From Coccinella septempunctata (lineage: Eukaryota; Arthropoda; Insecta; Coleoptera; Coccinellidae): DNA of 64,000 nt. The position numbers and the translations under genes are program-made. This document shows positions 45,801 through 57,729 of the stretch, one piece after another. Every line of letters begins with the position of its first letter. Positions within the stretch are counted from its first letter, which is position 1. The notes below the pieces were generated by a model, which saw nothing but the letters and a program-made list of their open reading frames with translations, was not told the origin of the DNA and did not search any database. The DNA lies in assembly GCF_907165205.1 (NCBI RefSeq), contig NC_058192.1, positions 14,260,001 to 14,324,000 of the forward strand, given 5' to 3'.

Positions 45801-46835
45801 GGTTTTTCGGACTTCAGTTCATTATTTTTTGCTGTTTCATCATCCTTAGAAATATTGCTCAACATTCCGCATTCACCTGGTGAAATCTCCATAATTTTTA
45901 TATTGAACAAATCTCGCAGCTTGTTGTATAAACAGTCAACCACATCATTGAATTATTCGTTACTCATTTGTATCCAATAATAATAATTCTGCTTTTAGAC
46001 TGTGTATTTTTGGATATAACTTTTTAACTTCTTTCCTTCACTCTCATCGTAAAACCTTTTATTATTATTTCATTAATTGGATCCAAATCATTGGGGGATT
46101 TTTGGATATTCCGGGAAAGATTCTAACTTAGTTTTTTGTCCGTAAAAGGTCCAAAACTTTCTGAATTTAATACATACATAACTTACTCAAAAGTCAAAAT
46201 CATTCCGATTTTTTTAACATTGCGTGGTGTGGCGTTTAGAGCTTGTAAACTCTATTTCGAAGATTGAATAAACTTCGATCAGCTCATGATTTTTCTTTGA
46301 ATCTTCGAAAAAAAGATGAATGAAAATTTCCATGTTACTATATAGGCAGAGAAACTCTATCTGAACCCAAGAAGAAATTTTTGAACATTTTCCTATCATT
46401 AGATTTACAGGTATTATCCAAGTTTTTATCTGTAAATTCCAGAACCAGAATGGTTATTTCTAGAATCAGCGTTGTACACTTATCAGCTTATAGTAGAAAA
46501 CTTATCATACTGTTACCTCGAACGAAGGAAATCAAATCTCACGTTTTAAATAATAACCAGACTTCACATAAGTAGATATTATTAGTCATTGAACATTAAA
46601 TCCTTATTTGGTCTACACGGGTTGTTTTTTGACCTTGAAACTATTCTTGTAATAATCCTGATGAAGGAATCATAACATTCATTATATAATAAATTCTCTC
46701 AATTCCTCGAAAGATTACAACCACTTACAAAGCACATCATCTGAATAATTGTTCACTAACCTTCTCAACATCTTCAGCAAAACCGAGTGAAATCAAGCAA
46801 GCCGCGAACACGGCAGAACAAACCAGCGCTCTCAT
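42844..46835 (-). CDS. Secreted PEBP (PEBP cluster gene 4)
   Basis: Exon 1 (46835-46761) encodes MRALVCSAVFAACLISLGFA followed by EDVEK, a clear signal peptide. It ends GAGAAG|GTTAGT in phase 0. Exon 2 (43383-42844) starts after TTTTCAG with AFSSNEIDKD and carries the whole PEBP domain, for 204 residues in total. The pocket is complete: MSDPDAPSRKNPTRREFQHW, GSGPPKGTGLHRYVFLLF, FAKKYNLGDAVAGNFFQAQY. The protein should be exported, perhaps into haemolymph or another secretion. The 3.4-kb intron contains a transposon fragment at 43558. A TATA box and initiator lie upstream (separate entry), and a minus-strand AATAAA is at 42704-42709. Confidence 0.93.
43558..43700. repeat. Tc1-like transposon end inside a PEBP intron
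   Basis: The sequence opens TA then CAGGGTGTTTTCAAAGGTGA, an end type common in insect MITEs, and continues with AAGATGGCTGAATTTCATTG. No matching right end was found within the intron. Confidence 0.4.
43930..44600. other. Unassigned frames in the intron of PEBP gene 4
   Basis: A plus-strand frame runs 43928-44386 (152 codons, not starting with ATG) and two minus frames cover 44206-44590. I recognise no domain in any. Most of this 3.4-kb intron is otherwise featureless. Confidence 0.15.
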
Positions 46836-46867
46836 TGTTGTAGGTAGTACCACCGGTAGAATATGGG

Positions 46868-46908
46868 CGATAACTGATGGTCTGAACTTTTGCACTTGTG
46901 TTATATAA
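46868..46908 (-). promoter_or_regulatory. Core promoter of secreted PEBP gene 4 (TATA + initiator)
   Basis: On the minus strand TATATAA begins at 46907, and an arthropod initiator TCAGT has its A at 46875, 32 bases downstream. That is standard spacing and would give a 40-base 5' UTR before the ATG at 46835. TATA promoters are typical of tissue-specific, strongly expressed insect genes. Confidence 0.75.
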
Positions 46909-46979
46909 TCGCTCACTTGCAGGACCCAGGTCCCTCCACCTGTTCGTACCAGATCTTTCTTCGCGATTAATGAGCACGA

Positions 46980-49780
46980 TAAAAAATTTAGTGGTTTCTA
47001 CAGTTCAAGGGGCCCCCAAGTAACCTTCGTCTAAACCAGTGTGCGCTGCTATGCTCTGCCGGTAAGGCACTCCGTAGGATATGTTCCTGGATATCACTAG
47101 AAACAACTCGTATTCATATTGAGTAAAAAATAACGCAAAGACTTCATTCATATCTTCGGTATTATTATTTTGTAGAAAAATGCTCAGGTTAGTTTTAATT
47201 TTGAATTACGCAACTTTTCGTGTAGAATGGGTGTGTTCGTCTACACCCTCTACGAGTGGTTGAGGCTGTAGTTGAGCTTTCGAAGAAAATACATATTTAC
47301 TTTTTATGTATTTTAGGTTTCATGACATACGCTTTAAGAGTGATTGGTGTTCTTGAAGTGAAATTTTGATTGAGTACAGAACGCTGAGGTCAAAAAGGTT
47401 CTCAAATGGCTTGAACAGGCCTGAACCAAGAACTACTACCGATAAAGTTGAATTGTCGCATGTACCCTTTGAGGCTATTCCAGAGATCGAATATCTGCAT
47501 GTCCAAAACAAAAACTGAATTTTTTCTTCTTTATAGAAAAAAATGAATTAAAATGATCTGCTATTACTACACAAAGCGGCAACTAGTGAAGTATAGAGAG
47601 ATCTATTTAATTAAAAGGATAATGCCTTCATTCTGGTTGAAAATGATTCGAATTAATTCAGATACCTACATGATATCCTGCGATATGAAGACTCAACAAT
47701 CAACAAATGTTACTAACTAGATAGGTAGAACTAGTCATCCAATTTATTCAGAAAGATTTATTGATAGAAAGGGAAGTTATCTTTTGCCCCATTAAATTTA
47801 TGGAGGACTATTCCAATATCCCATGTCCCATGTCCCCTACTCTGAGAGCTTCATTATTCGATTTTTTTGAACTTTTTTTGTTATTTTATTATGCGCCCGG
47901 ATGCCAAATTCGATCTCATTCTAATAGGAGCAGAAGCTCTTATTTCCCATGAACAGAAATCTATTATTCTTCAGAAATTAGTGGAGTAATGTGCATTGGC
48001 GATTGAGGGTCAGTATTAATATGTTCTCATACAAAGTTTAGAGGTCAATATCCTGAAGAGGAGCGTTACTTTGGAATAGATAAAATAAACAAACTACATC
48101 TGGTTTCAAAACAGCTTTGAAGTGTGAATAATTAATATTCATTTGCGGCTTGTGAAAAAACGAAATTATCGAATGAATAAGAGACATCGACTTAGTTTGA
48201 ATCCCCGAAGTGAATACATTTCAAATCAATATCGTCAAATCACACCTCATTTGATTGTATCGGTTTTTGCTTGTCATTGAACCAAATATTTTTCAATCAA
48301 CGACGTCGATTCCAATAATTTCACATTGTTCTTCAAAAATTCAAACTAGGTTCTAGGTATTATGATTTCGATGTATTTGAAGGCGGATAAAACAGGAGAG
48401 AACCCGATTTGATAAGACCTATGCAACATGGCTTTGTTGAACTAGAAACCATTAAATTTGTTCAACAAAGATTTCGCCCACGACAAAACTGCAACAGAAA
48501 TGATGGATATTCGAAAAGTTTCCAACAAAGAAAGACTTACTGTGAGGGAAATTTCTCTTTTGGCCATATCTTATTTTCGAAATATTTCCATACTTATTAA
48601 CTATGAAATGAATTTTTTTCCAGGTTAATATAACATATCTCATGAATTCATAAACATAAATGTTTTAATTGAGACAATTCTATTCTTTCAACACATATTT
48701 CAACTCTTTTTCCTTGTCAGTCGATTGTCAAATTTGATGTCTCAGAAAACGATTAGATTAAGTACCACTATCATTAACAATCTTTGAAAATATTAGAATT
48801 CGAATCACATATTTTCAAGAAATAACTATGGAAATAGCAAGATAATAATGATTTATCATCAGTTTCCCTAAATGTCAAGGATTTTGATTTACATGACCCT
48901 CATTCATTATTATCATTGATGATTGGGTGCAAACTGTTACATAAATAAATATGCATGTATGGAAATGAACAACTTGGAAATGGCTTATCTAATTGTCGCT
49001 ATGACCGAGAATGAAAATTCCTCTAATTAAATTCCTCGGAAGTTTCACAATTTTCCTATAAGACCGTCGGAAAATTATCATGAAGATTTGATGAAGTTGG
49101 TACTGTTCCACCCATAATATGCAAGAGAAATAGAAGTTTTCCTATTAATTTTCATTAATTCATAGATGATTTTCTAAAAAAAATTGAGTATCTGATGTTA
49201 ATTCATTCAAAATCCTGTGTTATTGTTGTTTGATGGGACGTAATGATTGATTATCTTGTTCACTTGATTACGGAAACAATCTCAATCACCAGTATGATGC
49301 AGACATAATAATCTAACAGAATCATTAGTCAATTATTGTTCTTATGACCTCAATCTAGAACAATAGTGAAACTGGTATAAGTACAAAAGTTTTGAATCTG
49401 TTTCCTTCGCATCATTTTTTTCTATACACCTAGTTGTTGAGTGTACGGCATAATAAAGATAAGGTAACAATTCCGAAGTAGTAATCGGTCAAATTGTAGG
49501 TGACTAGGTGAGCATTGTAAAAAATGATAAAATATAACTACATCCTACATTCAATTATGTTTTTGTGGGTTCCATAATTCTACGTTGATTGACACAATCC
49601 AAGACACTACTAAAAGCTTATTAGAAATTTGCTAGCTATTCCTTTCGTCTATCAACTATAGAGTTATAAAATCTGCCCTATTGTTTAATCAGGAAACGTA
49701 ATAAACACATTGATAATAAAGCCGTAGAATTTCAATGAAACGCCAAAACTTTCACGTATTTGTTTATTATTTTTAAGTTT
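46980..49780. other. Intergenic between PEBP genes 4 and 5
   Basis: No exon was recognised. Frames of about 60 codons appear on both strands without motifs. Around 48440-48520 a plus and a minus frame overlap, which reflects composition, not coding. Confidence 0.3.
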
Positions 49781-49798
49781 CCTTTGAAAATAATTCAA

Positions 49799-50945
49799 TC
49801 AATGATGATGGCTCAAATGGTGATGCCTGAAGATCTCATTTCCTACAGTGCCTTCTGCCTTCAACTGGAAGAAATTTCCCGCTATTGGCCTACCCAGCCC
49901 ATATTTCATAGAGAACTTGACCGCTGAAAATCCAATCCTGCGATGGAAAGTACGAAAGGCCGATTGGAAACTATCGCCGAAAACCTGTTTGTGATGCTGC
50001 TTGAACAGGAGCAGCACATACCTGTGTGCTTCTCCCCTTTTCCAAGGCGCGTGCGCCGAATACTCAGCTACGGTCTCTCCCTTGTGTACTTTAGATCCAG
50101 GAATATTGACAACTTTCCAGATGAGCAGTTGCCCAAAGAATGGCTTTTCCCTTGTTGGGGAGTCTACGTCAATCATAATCAAGGTGTAGTGTGCATCTGG
50201 ATCAGCTTCGAATATCACATTGGGAGCTTGCACGATTGTTTTTATGTCAAATTCTGTTCCCAAGTTAACTTTGATGTCAGTATCATAGTGGACGATTAGT
50301 TTGTTTGGCGGTAGATGGGGCAGTTTGGTATCAAGTCCGTATTTCATGAAGGCCTGGAAGAATGCTTTCTTAATCAATGGTTGTTTTAAGTTTCAATTGA
50401 CTCATTCAATGGAAGTCATTAGAAGGATTTGAAAAATCATATTCTGGAAACTTCTCATAAAAATTATAAAATATTTTCCTCAATTCTAAAAATTCAATAT
50501 ACCTTTTTTCTTATGTGAGTTTCGCTTTATTAGGAATCGAATTATCAAAGTTGCTTCTAACAATCCACTTCCACTAGTCACTAGACTCAAATTTACTGTT
50601 TTCTGGAAACCTGATCAGAAATTGTCTATATCTCTATACAATTATTCTGAGGACCTGTGAAATATTCAATTATTTCTATGCCTATTTGCCATTTTTATCC
50701 ACAAATGGATAGTTCATATTTATGCTCTTATTAATTCTTAATTTTGCTTGAAGAGTTATGAATAAGTCTAAACAAAAATCCTGACAACCTTTTACGTGAA
50801 ACACACTGTACCTTCATCGAGTCTCTTTCAAAAAATTCTCACATACCTCCTGTACATCGGTGAGATTGTCAGCAGCGTCCAACACATTTTCCACTAAAGT
50901 GGAAAATGTCACACCAAAAACTGATAATAAAATCAAAACCTTCAT
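49799..50945 (-). CDS. Secreted, highly divergent His-tailed PEBP (PEBP cluster gene 5)
   Basis: Exon 1 (50945-50847) encodes a signal peptide MKVLILLSVFGVTFS plus a short linker ending DNLTDVQE. The donor GAG|GTATGT is in phase 0, and exon 2 (50353-49799) begins AFMKYGLDTK. The product is 217 residues. The fold markers are still visible: LIMIDVDSPTREKPF, VVNIPGSKVHKGET, AHRYVLLLFKQ, KYGLGRPIAGNFFQL. The pocket is rebuilt: the HHWLV histidines are Leu-Ile (LLIWKVV), and GPPKGTGLHRY has become APWKRGEAHRY. The C-terminus is histidine-rich (FRHHHLSHHH). The intron sits at the same place and phase as in gene 4, so the two are sister copies. There is a TATA box upstream. Confidence 0.9.
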
Positions 50946-50990
50946 TCCAACGAAACTGATGTGCGAGTGAAAAAATTCGTCGAAGTTACG

Positions 50991-50998
50991 ATTTATAA
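50991..50998 (-). promoter_or_regulatory. TATA box of PEBP gene 5
   Basis: Minus-strand TTATAAAT lies about 50 bases before the ATG at 50945. Candidate start sites are TTCACTC (A at 50968, 29 bases downstream) or ATCAGTT (A at 50957, 40 bases). The first has better spacing and would leave a 5' UTR of about 23 bases. Confidence 0.55.
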
Positions 50999-51736
50999 GG
51001 TGTACCTAAGCTTTTTTCCATTAAATTATCGATTATTAAATGGACATTAAGTTTTTCTGGTCACATCAATATTTTTTTATATATTTTTCTCCATTTTATA
51101 GAAATTCGGTTCCGCTTAATCGATAATGATAATATTGTAAAATGGTTAGCATCCTGCGATTTGTCCCATTCGAATTAATTCGTTAAATAGGTTTACAAAA
51201 TGGCTTATCTTAAAGTGGACTGGGCTGGGCAAGTATGCCGTTGGCCGAAATGATAGGCAATTGATAAAAATTTCATATTTAAAATATATGTTCAGTTCCT
51301 GGGATATGCCTGTGTTCTGCTGCGAACACATTCCAAAATTTCTGATGAAAAATAATCAGCATATTATATCTACAATGTACATGAATTAAACTTTTTCAGT
51401 GATTCTATGAATCGATAAAATTTTTAAATAGAACTACACAGGGCAGACACACACATAATCAGTGTTTCGAGTTATTTTTTTTAAGTGAAAATTGTAATGA
51501 AATTTTCTCATATATTCACCATACAATACCTCAAGGACCAATTAAAGAGTGTTCTATTGTTTTTCGTTGCTATTTTCTTCAAAGATAAAGAGCGTAATCA
51601 AGTTCACTTGCGGTTTCTCTATTAGTACGCCACCTTCGTTTTATTTGTTTTCTGATAATTTCGTCCTTTTACAGTCTAATAATCGGAGTGTCCTCTAGAT
51701 AAAGGTGTCAGAGTCACAAGCAGAAACACAAGGAAA

Positions 51737-54332
51737 ATGGCAGCAGTTATACCAGCAGTTACGAAGATATCCTCCCGGATTATAAGGATTCTTGGATGCA
51801 ATCCGGGTTCTATGACTTTGCAAGGGACCAATACCTACATTGTTGGAACAGGAAAAAGGTATAAAAACCATTAGATAACGCATAAACTACGAAAATTCCT
51901 AGTAAATGCTCGATCTTGTCTTCAGAGATCATCGGACATCGAACACTCTGGGAATTCTAAACGCGTGTATTAATCAATAAAGTATCTATCTATACGACCT
52001 CTCTGTTGGTCTATACTTTTCTATACTATGATTTAGAGATTTCAGACTCCTTCTCAGAAACAAATCTGTACTATTTATAGATTTAAATCATTCCAGTCAT
52101 CCCCAGATGGGGTTTGTTTGGATATAATCCCAAATTATTCATTTTGCCTATAAACTTAGTCCTAGTAAGAATTTTGAAAAAAAAATTCATGATGATTGAC
52201 AAGTTCTTGCACAATTTTTGGTAGGATTGGGTGGAATTGAATTTGGTTCAATTACTCAAAAATCTATATCTATACTAATAAATAAAGTTGGAATGTCTCT
52301 ACGTAATTTTCGATAATACGATTGAAGTTTTTTGGGTTATTTGCGTCAGTAAGGAATTGAGGGATTATATTGAGCCACTAGAAAGCTGATGAAGCGTCGA
52401 TGTCTGTTGAAACCATTTTATGGCTTCCATCTTCACTTTCTTCCAGTATACTTTCCATTCCCAATTAAAGCTATTAGTTTTAATGCAATTTATATTTACT
52501 CAATTTGGAAAAATACGCACACATAATATTTCAATTCCCATTTTTCTAGGCGCATTCTCATCGACACTGGTGATGCAGATGTGCCTCAGTACTTGAACCA
52601 TTTGAAGAGTGTGTTAAAACATGAGAAGATCGATTTGGCCCATATTTTATTAACACATTGGCACTCCGATCATGTTGGTGGACTGAACGATGTCCTTACT
52701 ATCAAAGATAAAACAGGTTAGTTTTCGTATGAATTCATACTCCACATATTTGGTACAACGAGCGTTCACTAAAGTTCATAGTCAAGTAAGCTATCAAATT
52801 TTATAGGTTTTCTATTTGTAAGTTCCAACACAAAACACTCTCAAATATAGCCTACTTGACGGGGTCATTGGCAACCGCCTCAGTGCGATGAACTTCGTAA
52901 ATAAATTGGACAAAAATCATCCATACGGTATACTGATCGACATTGGCGTAGCCAGGTTTTTTGGGGAAGGCCTAGGAAGCTCATTGTAATTTAAATGCTT
53001 GCTTGAAACTTTAGTCGACTTCAGTATCTTTGATTAGGGGGACTGAGAATTTTGAGGGAGGGGTGCCCACCCTGGCTACTACCACAGCCCTCTTAACTGT
53101 TTAAGAGGGCTGTGCTGCTACCTGTCTAGGTCCATGCTGATGGATCAAAATCGGAAGGGGTATAGGCAATGGAGCAAATATCCACCGAAATTAGGAATCT
53201 CTATGCCTTATAGGCAGAGACATTAGTACTTGTGCTCAAGAGTGTCTGAGAAGGAACCTTAAAGAGGCTCTCATCTACATCACAATGAGCATTCAGACCA
53301 CAGTGGTGCCTCTGGGATTACATAGCCAGTGTACTATTTATTTTGATTACAGTTTAGAACCATGTTATATTTTTTATAAGTCCTAAATATGTCTAAGTGT
53401 CCACAATTACAGAAAAGTGGATAGCGATGAAATGCAATGTTTTCAATATCCTGACCTATTCGATTTCTATATAATTTTCAGCCCATACCCAAGTATGGAA
53501 ACATCCCACTAGTGAGGAAAGGGACTTGAATCTAAAAGTTAAAATCGACAATCTGAAAGACAACCAAGAATTCACTGTTGAGGGAGCTACTTTGCGAGTA
53601 ATTCACACACCAGGTCACACAACAGACCATGTTTCTCTCCTCCTCGTCGAAGACAACGCCATCTTCAGCGGAGATTGCATACTAGGAGAAGGAACTACCG
53701 TATTCGAAGACCTATACGATTTTATGAATTCTCTAAATAAGTTGTTGGCATTGAAACCTGCCACAATTTATCCAGGACATGGAAATGTAATCAACGTAAG
53801 TAAAAAAAATTAAAAATTTAAGGAACTCAATGTTTTCTCCAAATGAATGAAAAGTCTGAAATTTTTTCATCTTTTTATCAACTGAAATGAAAAGAAACTC
53901 GTAGGTCCAGGATAGGCTCATGAAAGTGTTTTATTACAGTTGTACTTGAATTGGAGAAATTCCAAGAACCCTTGAGTTTCTTCTGATTCTTTGATTAGAT
54001 TTCTCTCAAAACAATGAAAATAATGCTAACTCAACTTATGAAATTAAAATTTTAAAAGGTTTTCTTGATTTCAGAATCCAATTGAAACAATTCAGTACTA
54101 TATAACACATCGTACTGAGAGAGAAACTCAGATAATGGAAACCCTCAATAACAATAGACAGAAAGCATTTTCTGGAGAAGAATTGGTTAAAATTATCTAC
54201 ATTGACACTCCAGTAAAACTCCATAAAGCTGCCGAACACAACCTAAATCTTCACTTGCATAAGCTTCTGAAAGAGAGCAAGGTCATAATGGAGGACAACA
54301 AATGGAGACTGAATGATAATCTTGTTGATTGA
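51737..54332 (+). CDS. LACTB2: LACTB2-like metallo-beta-lactamase endoribonuclease
   Basis: Four exons (51737-51858, 52550-52716, 53482-53795, 54075-54332) join to 286 residues, near the 288 of human LACTB2. The start ISSRIIRILGCNPGSMTLQG and TNTYIVGTG are the family signature. The zinc ligands are in THWHSDHVGG (His77, His79, Asp81, His82), HTPGHTTDH and SGDCILGEGTTVFEDLYD, then IYPGHG. Human LACTB2 is a mitochondrial single-strand RNA endonuclease. The C-terminal helical domain (ELVKIIYIDTP, HNLNLHLHKL) is also complete. Junctions are in phase, and no defect was seen. An AATAAA lies at 54506-54511. It is convergent with the capping enzyme and divergent from PEBP gene 5. Confidence 0.95.
52944..53080. 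repeat. Possible small TIR insertion in LACTB2 intron 2
   Basis: GGCGTAGCCAGGTTTTTTGG on the left and GGGTGCCCACCCTGGCTAC on the right share GTAGCCAGG in inverted form, next to G-rich runs. The style matches hAT-derived MITEs. A target duplication could not be assigned. Confidence 0.45.
53083..53114. repeat. Tight 14-bp hairpin
   Basis: CACAGCCCTCTTAA and its exact inverse are separated by the loop CTGT. It lies in LACTB2 intron 2, just after the possible insertion. Confidence 0.85.
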
Positions 54333-54505
54333 AAGTATTATCCTTTGGTTGTGATTTGAAATAAGGCTGCTGAATAAGTTTAAGTATTTCGATTTCTGTT
54401 TTAAGATTATAGCTTTAAGGTGTCTAATGTTATAGGTAGTGTTGAGTTTATTCTTAGTATATTTAATGCAATGATTTCAAACTGTTTTTTACAATGAATT
54501 ATGAA

Positions 54506-54511
54506 AATAAA
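54506..54511 (+). terminator. LACTB2: Poly(A) signal of LACTB2
   Basis: AATAAA lies 174 bases past the stop codon; it is the first canonical hexamer seen in the 3' UTR. Confidence 0.65.
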
Positions 54512-55130
54512 TAACTACATACTGATACATGATTTTTCACTTTCAATTGAATCAATTCGTTATTGGTTGATGTACCTTAACCAGTGTTTCCCAAACTTAT
54601 ACAAAGGGCCACTCCTTTTTGTTGGAAATTCTTTTTTTTTCTTACTAAATTACAAGTATCTGATTGTTTCTTAAATTCCACCTTATTTTACAGTTCAAAT
54701 TTAACCACTTAACCATTGTCTTTATACAATGAAACAAAACACTAAGTCACAAAAATCGTTTTGTTATATTTTTGACCAAAGTTTTGTGACGCCAGTTTGC
54801 ATTTGTCTGCAAATTAAGTTGCCCATGAGGAAATTGCATTAAATCATAGCCAATTAGAATTCTAGTAGGCTATGGTTCAATTAGCTCAAGAAATTGGGAG
54901 TAGGCCAACTTCTCATTTGTGAGTAATAATTATTACTTGAAGCTGAAATGGCTAAGAATTTTCGAGGAAATATAAACCCATATGTTATAAAAAAACTCAA
55001 TGACTGGAATTGGTTTATCTGCATAAATAAAGAATGACTACATCATGCGAGAATTTACACAGTATTTATATCAAGTTCACACCTTCATACACATCTCAAA
55101 ATATGTCGGAAAATGAATATCTACATACGA

Positions 55131-55136
55131 TTTATT
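55131..55136 (-). terminator. Poly(A) signal of the capping enzyme
   Basis: Minus-strand AATAAA (TTTATT as written) lies 41 bases past the stop codon at 55177. Transcripts of LACTB2 and the capping enzyme would end about 0.6 kb apart without overlap. Confidence 0.65.
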
Positions 55137-55176
55137 TAATGGGGATATCAATAAATAGCTAATTTTTTTCACTCAG

Positions 55177-57727
55177 TCATCTCTTGATCTTTTTCGGTGG
55201 CGGCATCATTTTCTCATCAACTATATCTTCTATATAGGCTAACAAGGCTTCTTTTGTAAGAGGTTTCTGTATACTCTTGCAAACCGCTGTAACAAAATAA
55301 TGCTATGTGAAAATTGAAATTATTTTCTGTGGGAAAATACCCAATTGTAAGGAATTTCAGTTATTTTTAATATATTAAGGTTGGAGAGCATTGTGATATT
55401 GATATATTTTGTTTAATGGGGTTGATCCCGTATAAATATAAATAAATATATAAATAAATAAATAAATATTGAGTATACACATAGAAAATTTAAACTTACA
55501 CATAGCGGTATCAAAGCTGTTGGGAAAAGATTTATCGGTTCTCTCCCTCATGAACACCCACTGATTTCTCTCATATTTACATTCAATAATTTTTCCATCG
55601 AGATCCTTCAGTTCCTTATTGAATTTCATATAACTAAAAGGCTCACTTAATTGTCCAACAAAAAGTTGAATTACTTTACGGGGTATGCATCTGAAAATGA
55701 GGTAAATAATATAAGAAAATTTATGACACAGAAAAACAACAATTTGAACACTTACCCCTCCCTTTGTTCCTTAACAATTCTCATTTTAAAATCCACAGAG
55801 TTCAGCTCAGTAGGTTTCCATTTCAAGACACTGTCACATCGACCAGCACAATAAGGCTAAAAAATAATTGCAAACATTATCTGACACTTTCCCTTTTCAA
55901 TTAATTTCACAGTGAAAACTATTACTTACATCCTCAGAAGGTTGAAATATCAGTCCATCAGGTTCGTGAGAGAGGCTAGCTGCAAATTTGGGCCCTAGCA
56001 AGTTTTTAGCCCATTCTATACCCCAAAATTCTTTTTTTCTAACACTGAAAGGTTCCTCGTCTCGATTGATTATGCCTTTTTCTTTAGCAGAATTTCTGGG
56101 GCTTATTATCTCTTTTTCTATACATAGTAATCTTACAGAACTAAAATGTGTTTTTCCAACCTCTTGATTCATAAATCGAACAATGTCATACACCAGATAT
56201 CTGGGTATACTTTCCCCTTTAACTTTGTCAATCACCATTTCCTAAAAGAAAATCACAGAATATTGTAAATTACAGTAAGAAAGTTAACGCTGACATAGAT
56301 ATGAACATAGTAAAATCCTAGTACAATTTATATTGTAAATTATGTTACAAATACAGGATGATATACTGATATAAATAAAAAAGCACATTTCCTATGATTC
56401 CCCTATGACTTTAAATACCAGAAATTCAAATGCAAATGCAACGAATTTACTGGGCCTTGGCCCTGCTAAATACTCTCAAAACCTCGTGGTTGGCACCTTG
56501 ATGCTAACTGTTGCATGACAGTCGACAAATTAAGGAATTAAAATGCTAACTGAAGATACGCTTGCGAATAAGATCAAGTTACTATGTAAATTATATCAAA
56601 TTTACTTACACCATCTAGTAAAGTATCTCTTAAATGTACATTAAGATCTTTGCGATATAGAAATACTAAATTGGATACTTTGAAAACATTGTTGTCTCTA
56701 TCAAAAAAGTAAATCTCATCTGGTCCATCAATCAGCATCAAGTATCTCATACCATCTGCTTTCCATGACACCATATATGGCTTTTGTTTCAATAAATGTA
56801 AGTTTTCATTGTCCATAGTCACAGGCTGACAACCTGGAAAACCCTTCTTTCTCCATTCACACATTCTTTGCACTTTTTTCTGGAGATTAAACATTTTTGG
56901 AGTTTCTCTGAATAAAGTTACTCCAGGCACACCATCCATAAACTGGGGATCATCTTTGTTATTCGACCCTGATGATGAAGTTGAAGCTGCCATCTCATTT
57001 GATTCACTATAATCTGATTCCCAATCAGGTCTTTCAGGAGCTTCAATACAATCTTCAATATCATCATATCTTCTATATAATTCCTGTATATAATCAGGTT
57101 TGTAAATACCAGGTGGCCTAGAATTATTTCAGTAAGAATTTTTCATAACACATAAATCCCATAAAACACTTACCTAGCTTTCGCAAACATAGCTAAAGCC
57201 AGCTCTAGACTGCAGTCACATTTTTGTATCAAATATGATACTATTAAAAATCCAGTTCTATTGAAACCATGTGTGCAATGAACCCCAATAACATCTAAAG
57301 GGTTTCTTGATAAAAATTCATGAATACAATTAACAAAAACTGTAGTTTGTTGTTCAGAAGGACATTCTCCATGCCCTCGACAAGAGAGCTTAAGGTATTT
57401 ACAGCCTTGAGATTCTATATCTTCTTTATCATAGAATCTACTTGTATTAGTCAGATCAATCCATAAGCCGAGTTTGATCTACAATAAAAGCAGAACTTGA
57501 GGAAATGGAAAGACTTCTCATTAGTTGGAACTTACCTTTTTCCTTCGGCATATATCAAATAACATACTAGGCGGAAATCGACATTCTGGCGGTACTACTT
57601 CATCAAATCGGGAGGATAACGGTGTCTTGAAAGCCATGATCTTATTTAATATTAACTGATCTGCTTTTCTCGGACAATGGAGCCATCGATCTGGTACAGG
57701 ACCAGGACTACTTCCAAATTTACTCAT
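55177..57727 (-). CDS. RNGTT: Bifunctional mRNA capping enzyme (RNA triphosphatase and guanylyltransferase)
   Basis: Seven coding exons (57727-57536, 57478-57174, 57117-56610, 56241-55930, 55856-55756, 55690-55500, 55286-55177) join in phase to 572 residues; human RNGTT has 597. The N-terminal half is the triphosphatase with the PTP-type loop VHCTHGFNRTGF, its cysteine at residue 132. An acidic Ser-rich linker (about 190-225) leads to the guanylyltransferase. Its active-site lysine is in SWKADGMRYL (Lys285), followed by DGEMVIDK, HEPDGLIFQP and LKWKP (about 450). The C-terminus ends with a basic PPPKKIKR, likely a nuclear signal. The enzyme removes the gamma phosphate from nascent RNA and adds GMP, in the nucleus with RNA polymerase II. 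All catalytic motifs seem intact. Confidence 0.97.
55432..55469 (+). repeat. (AAAT)n microsatellite
   Basis: Repeated ATAA/AAAT units lie in the last intron of the capping enzyme; runs are interrupted twice by TATA. Confidence 0.85.
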
Positions 57728-57729
57728 TT

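Noticed and set aside
49943..50299. 118-codon plus frame
   Set aside because: Antisense shadow of exon 2 of PEBP gene 5.
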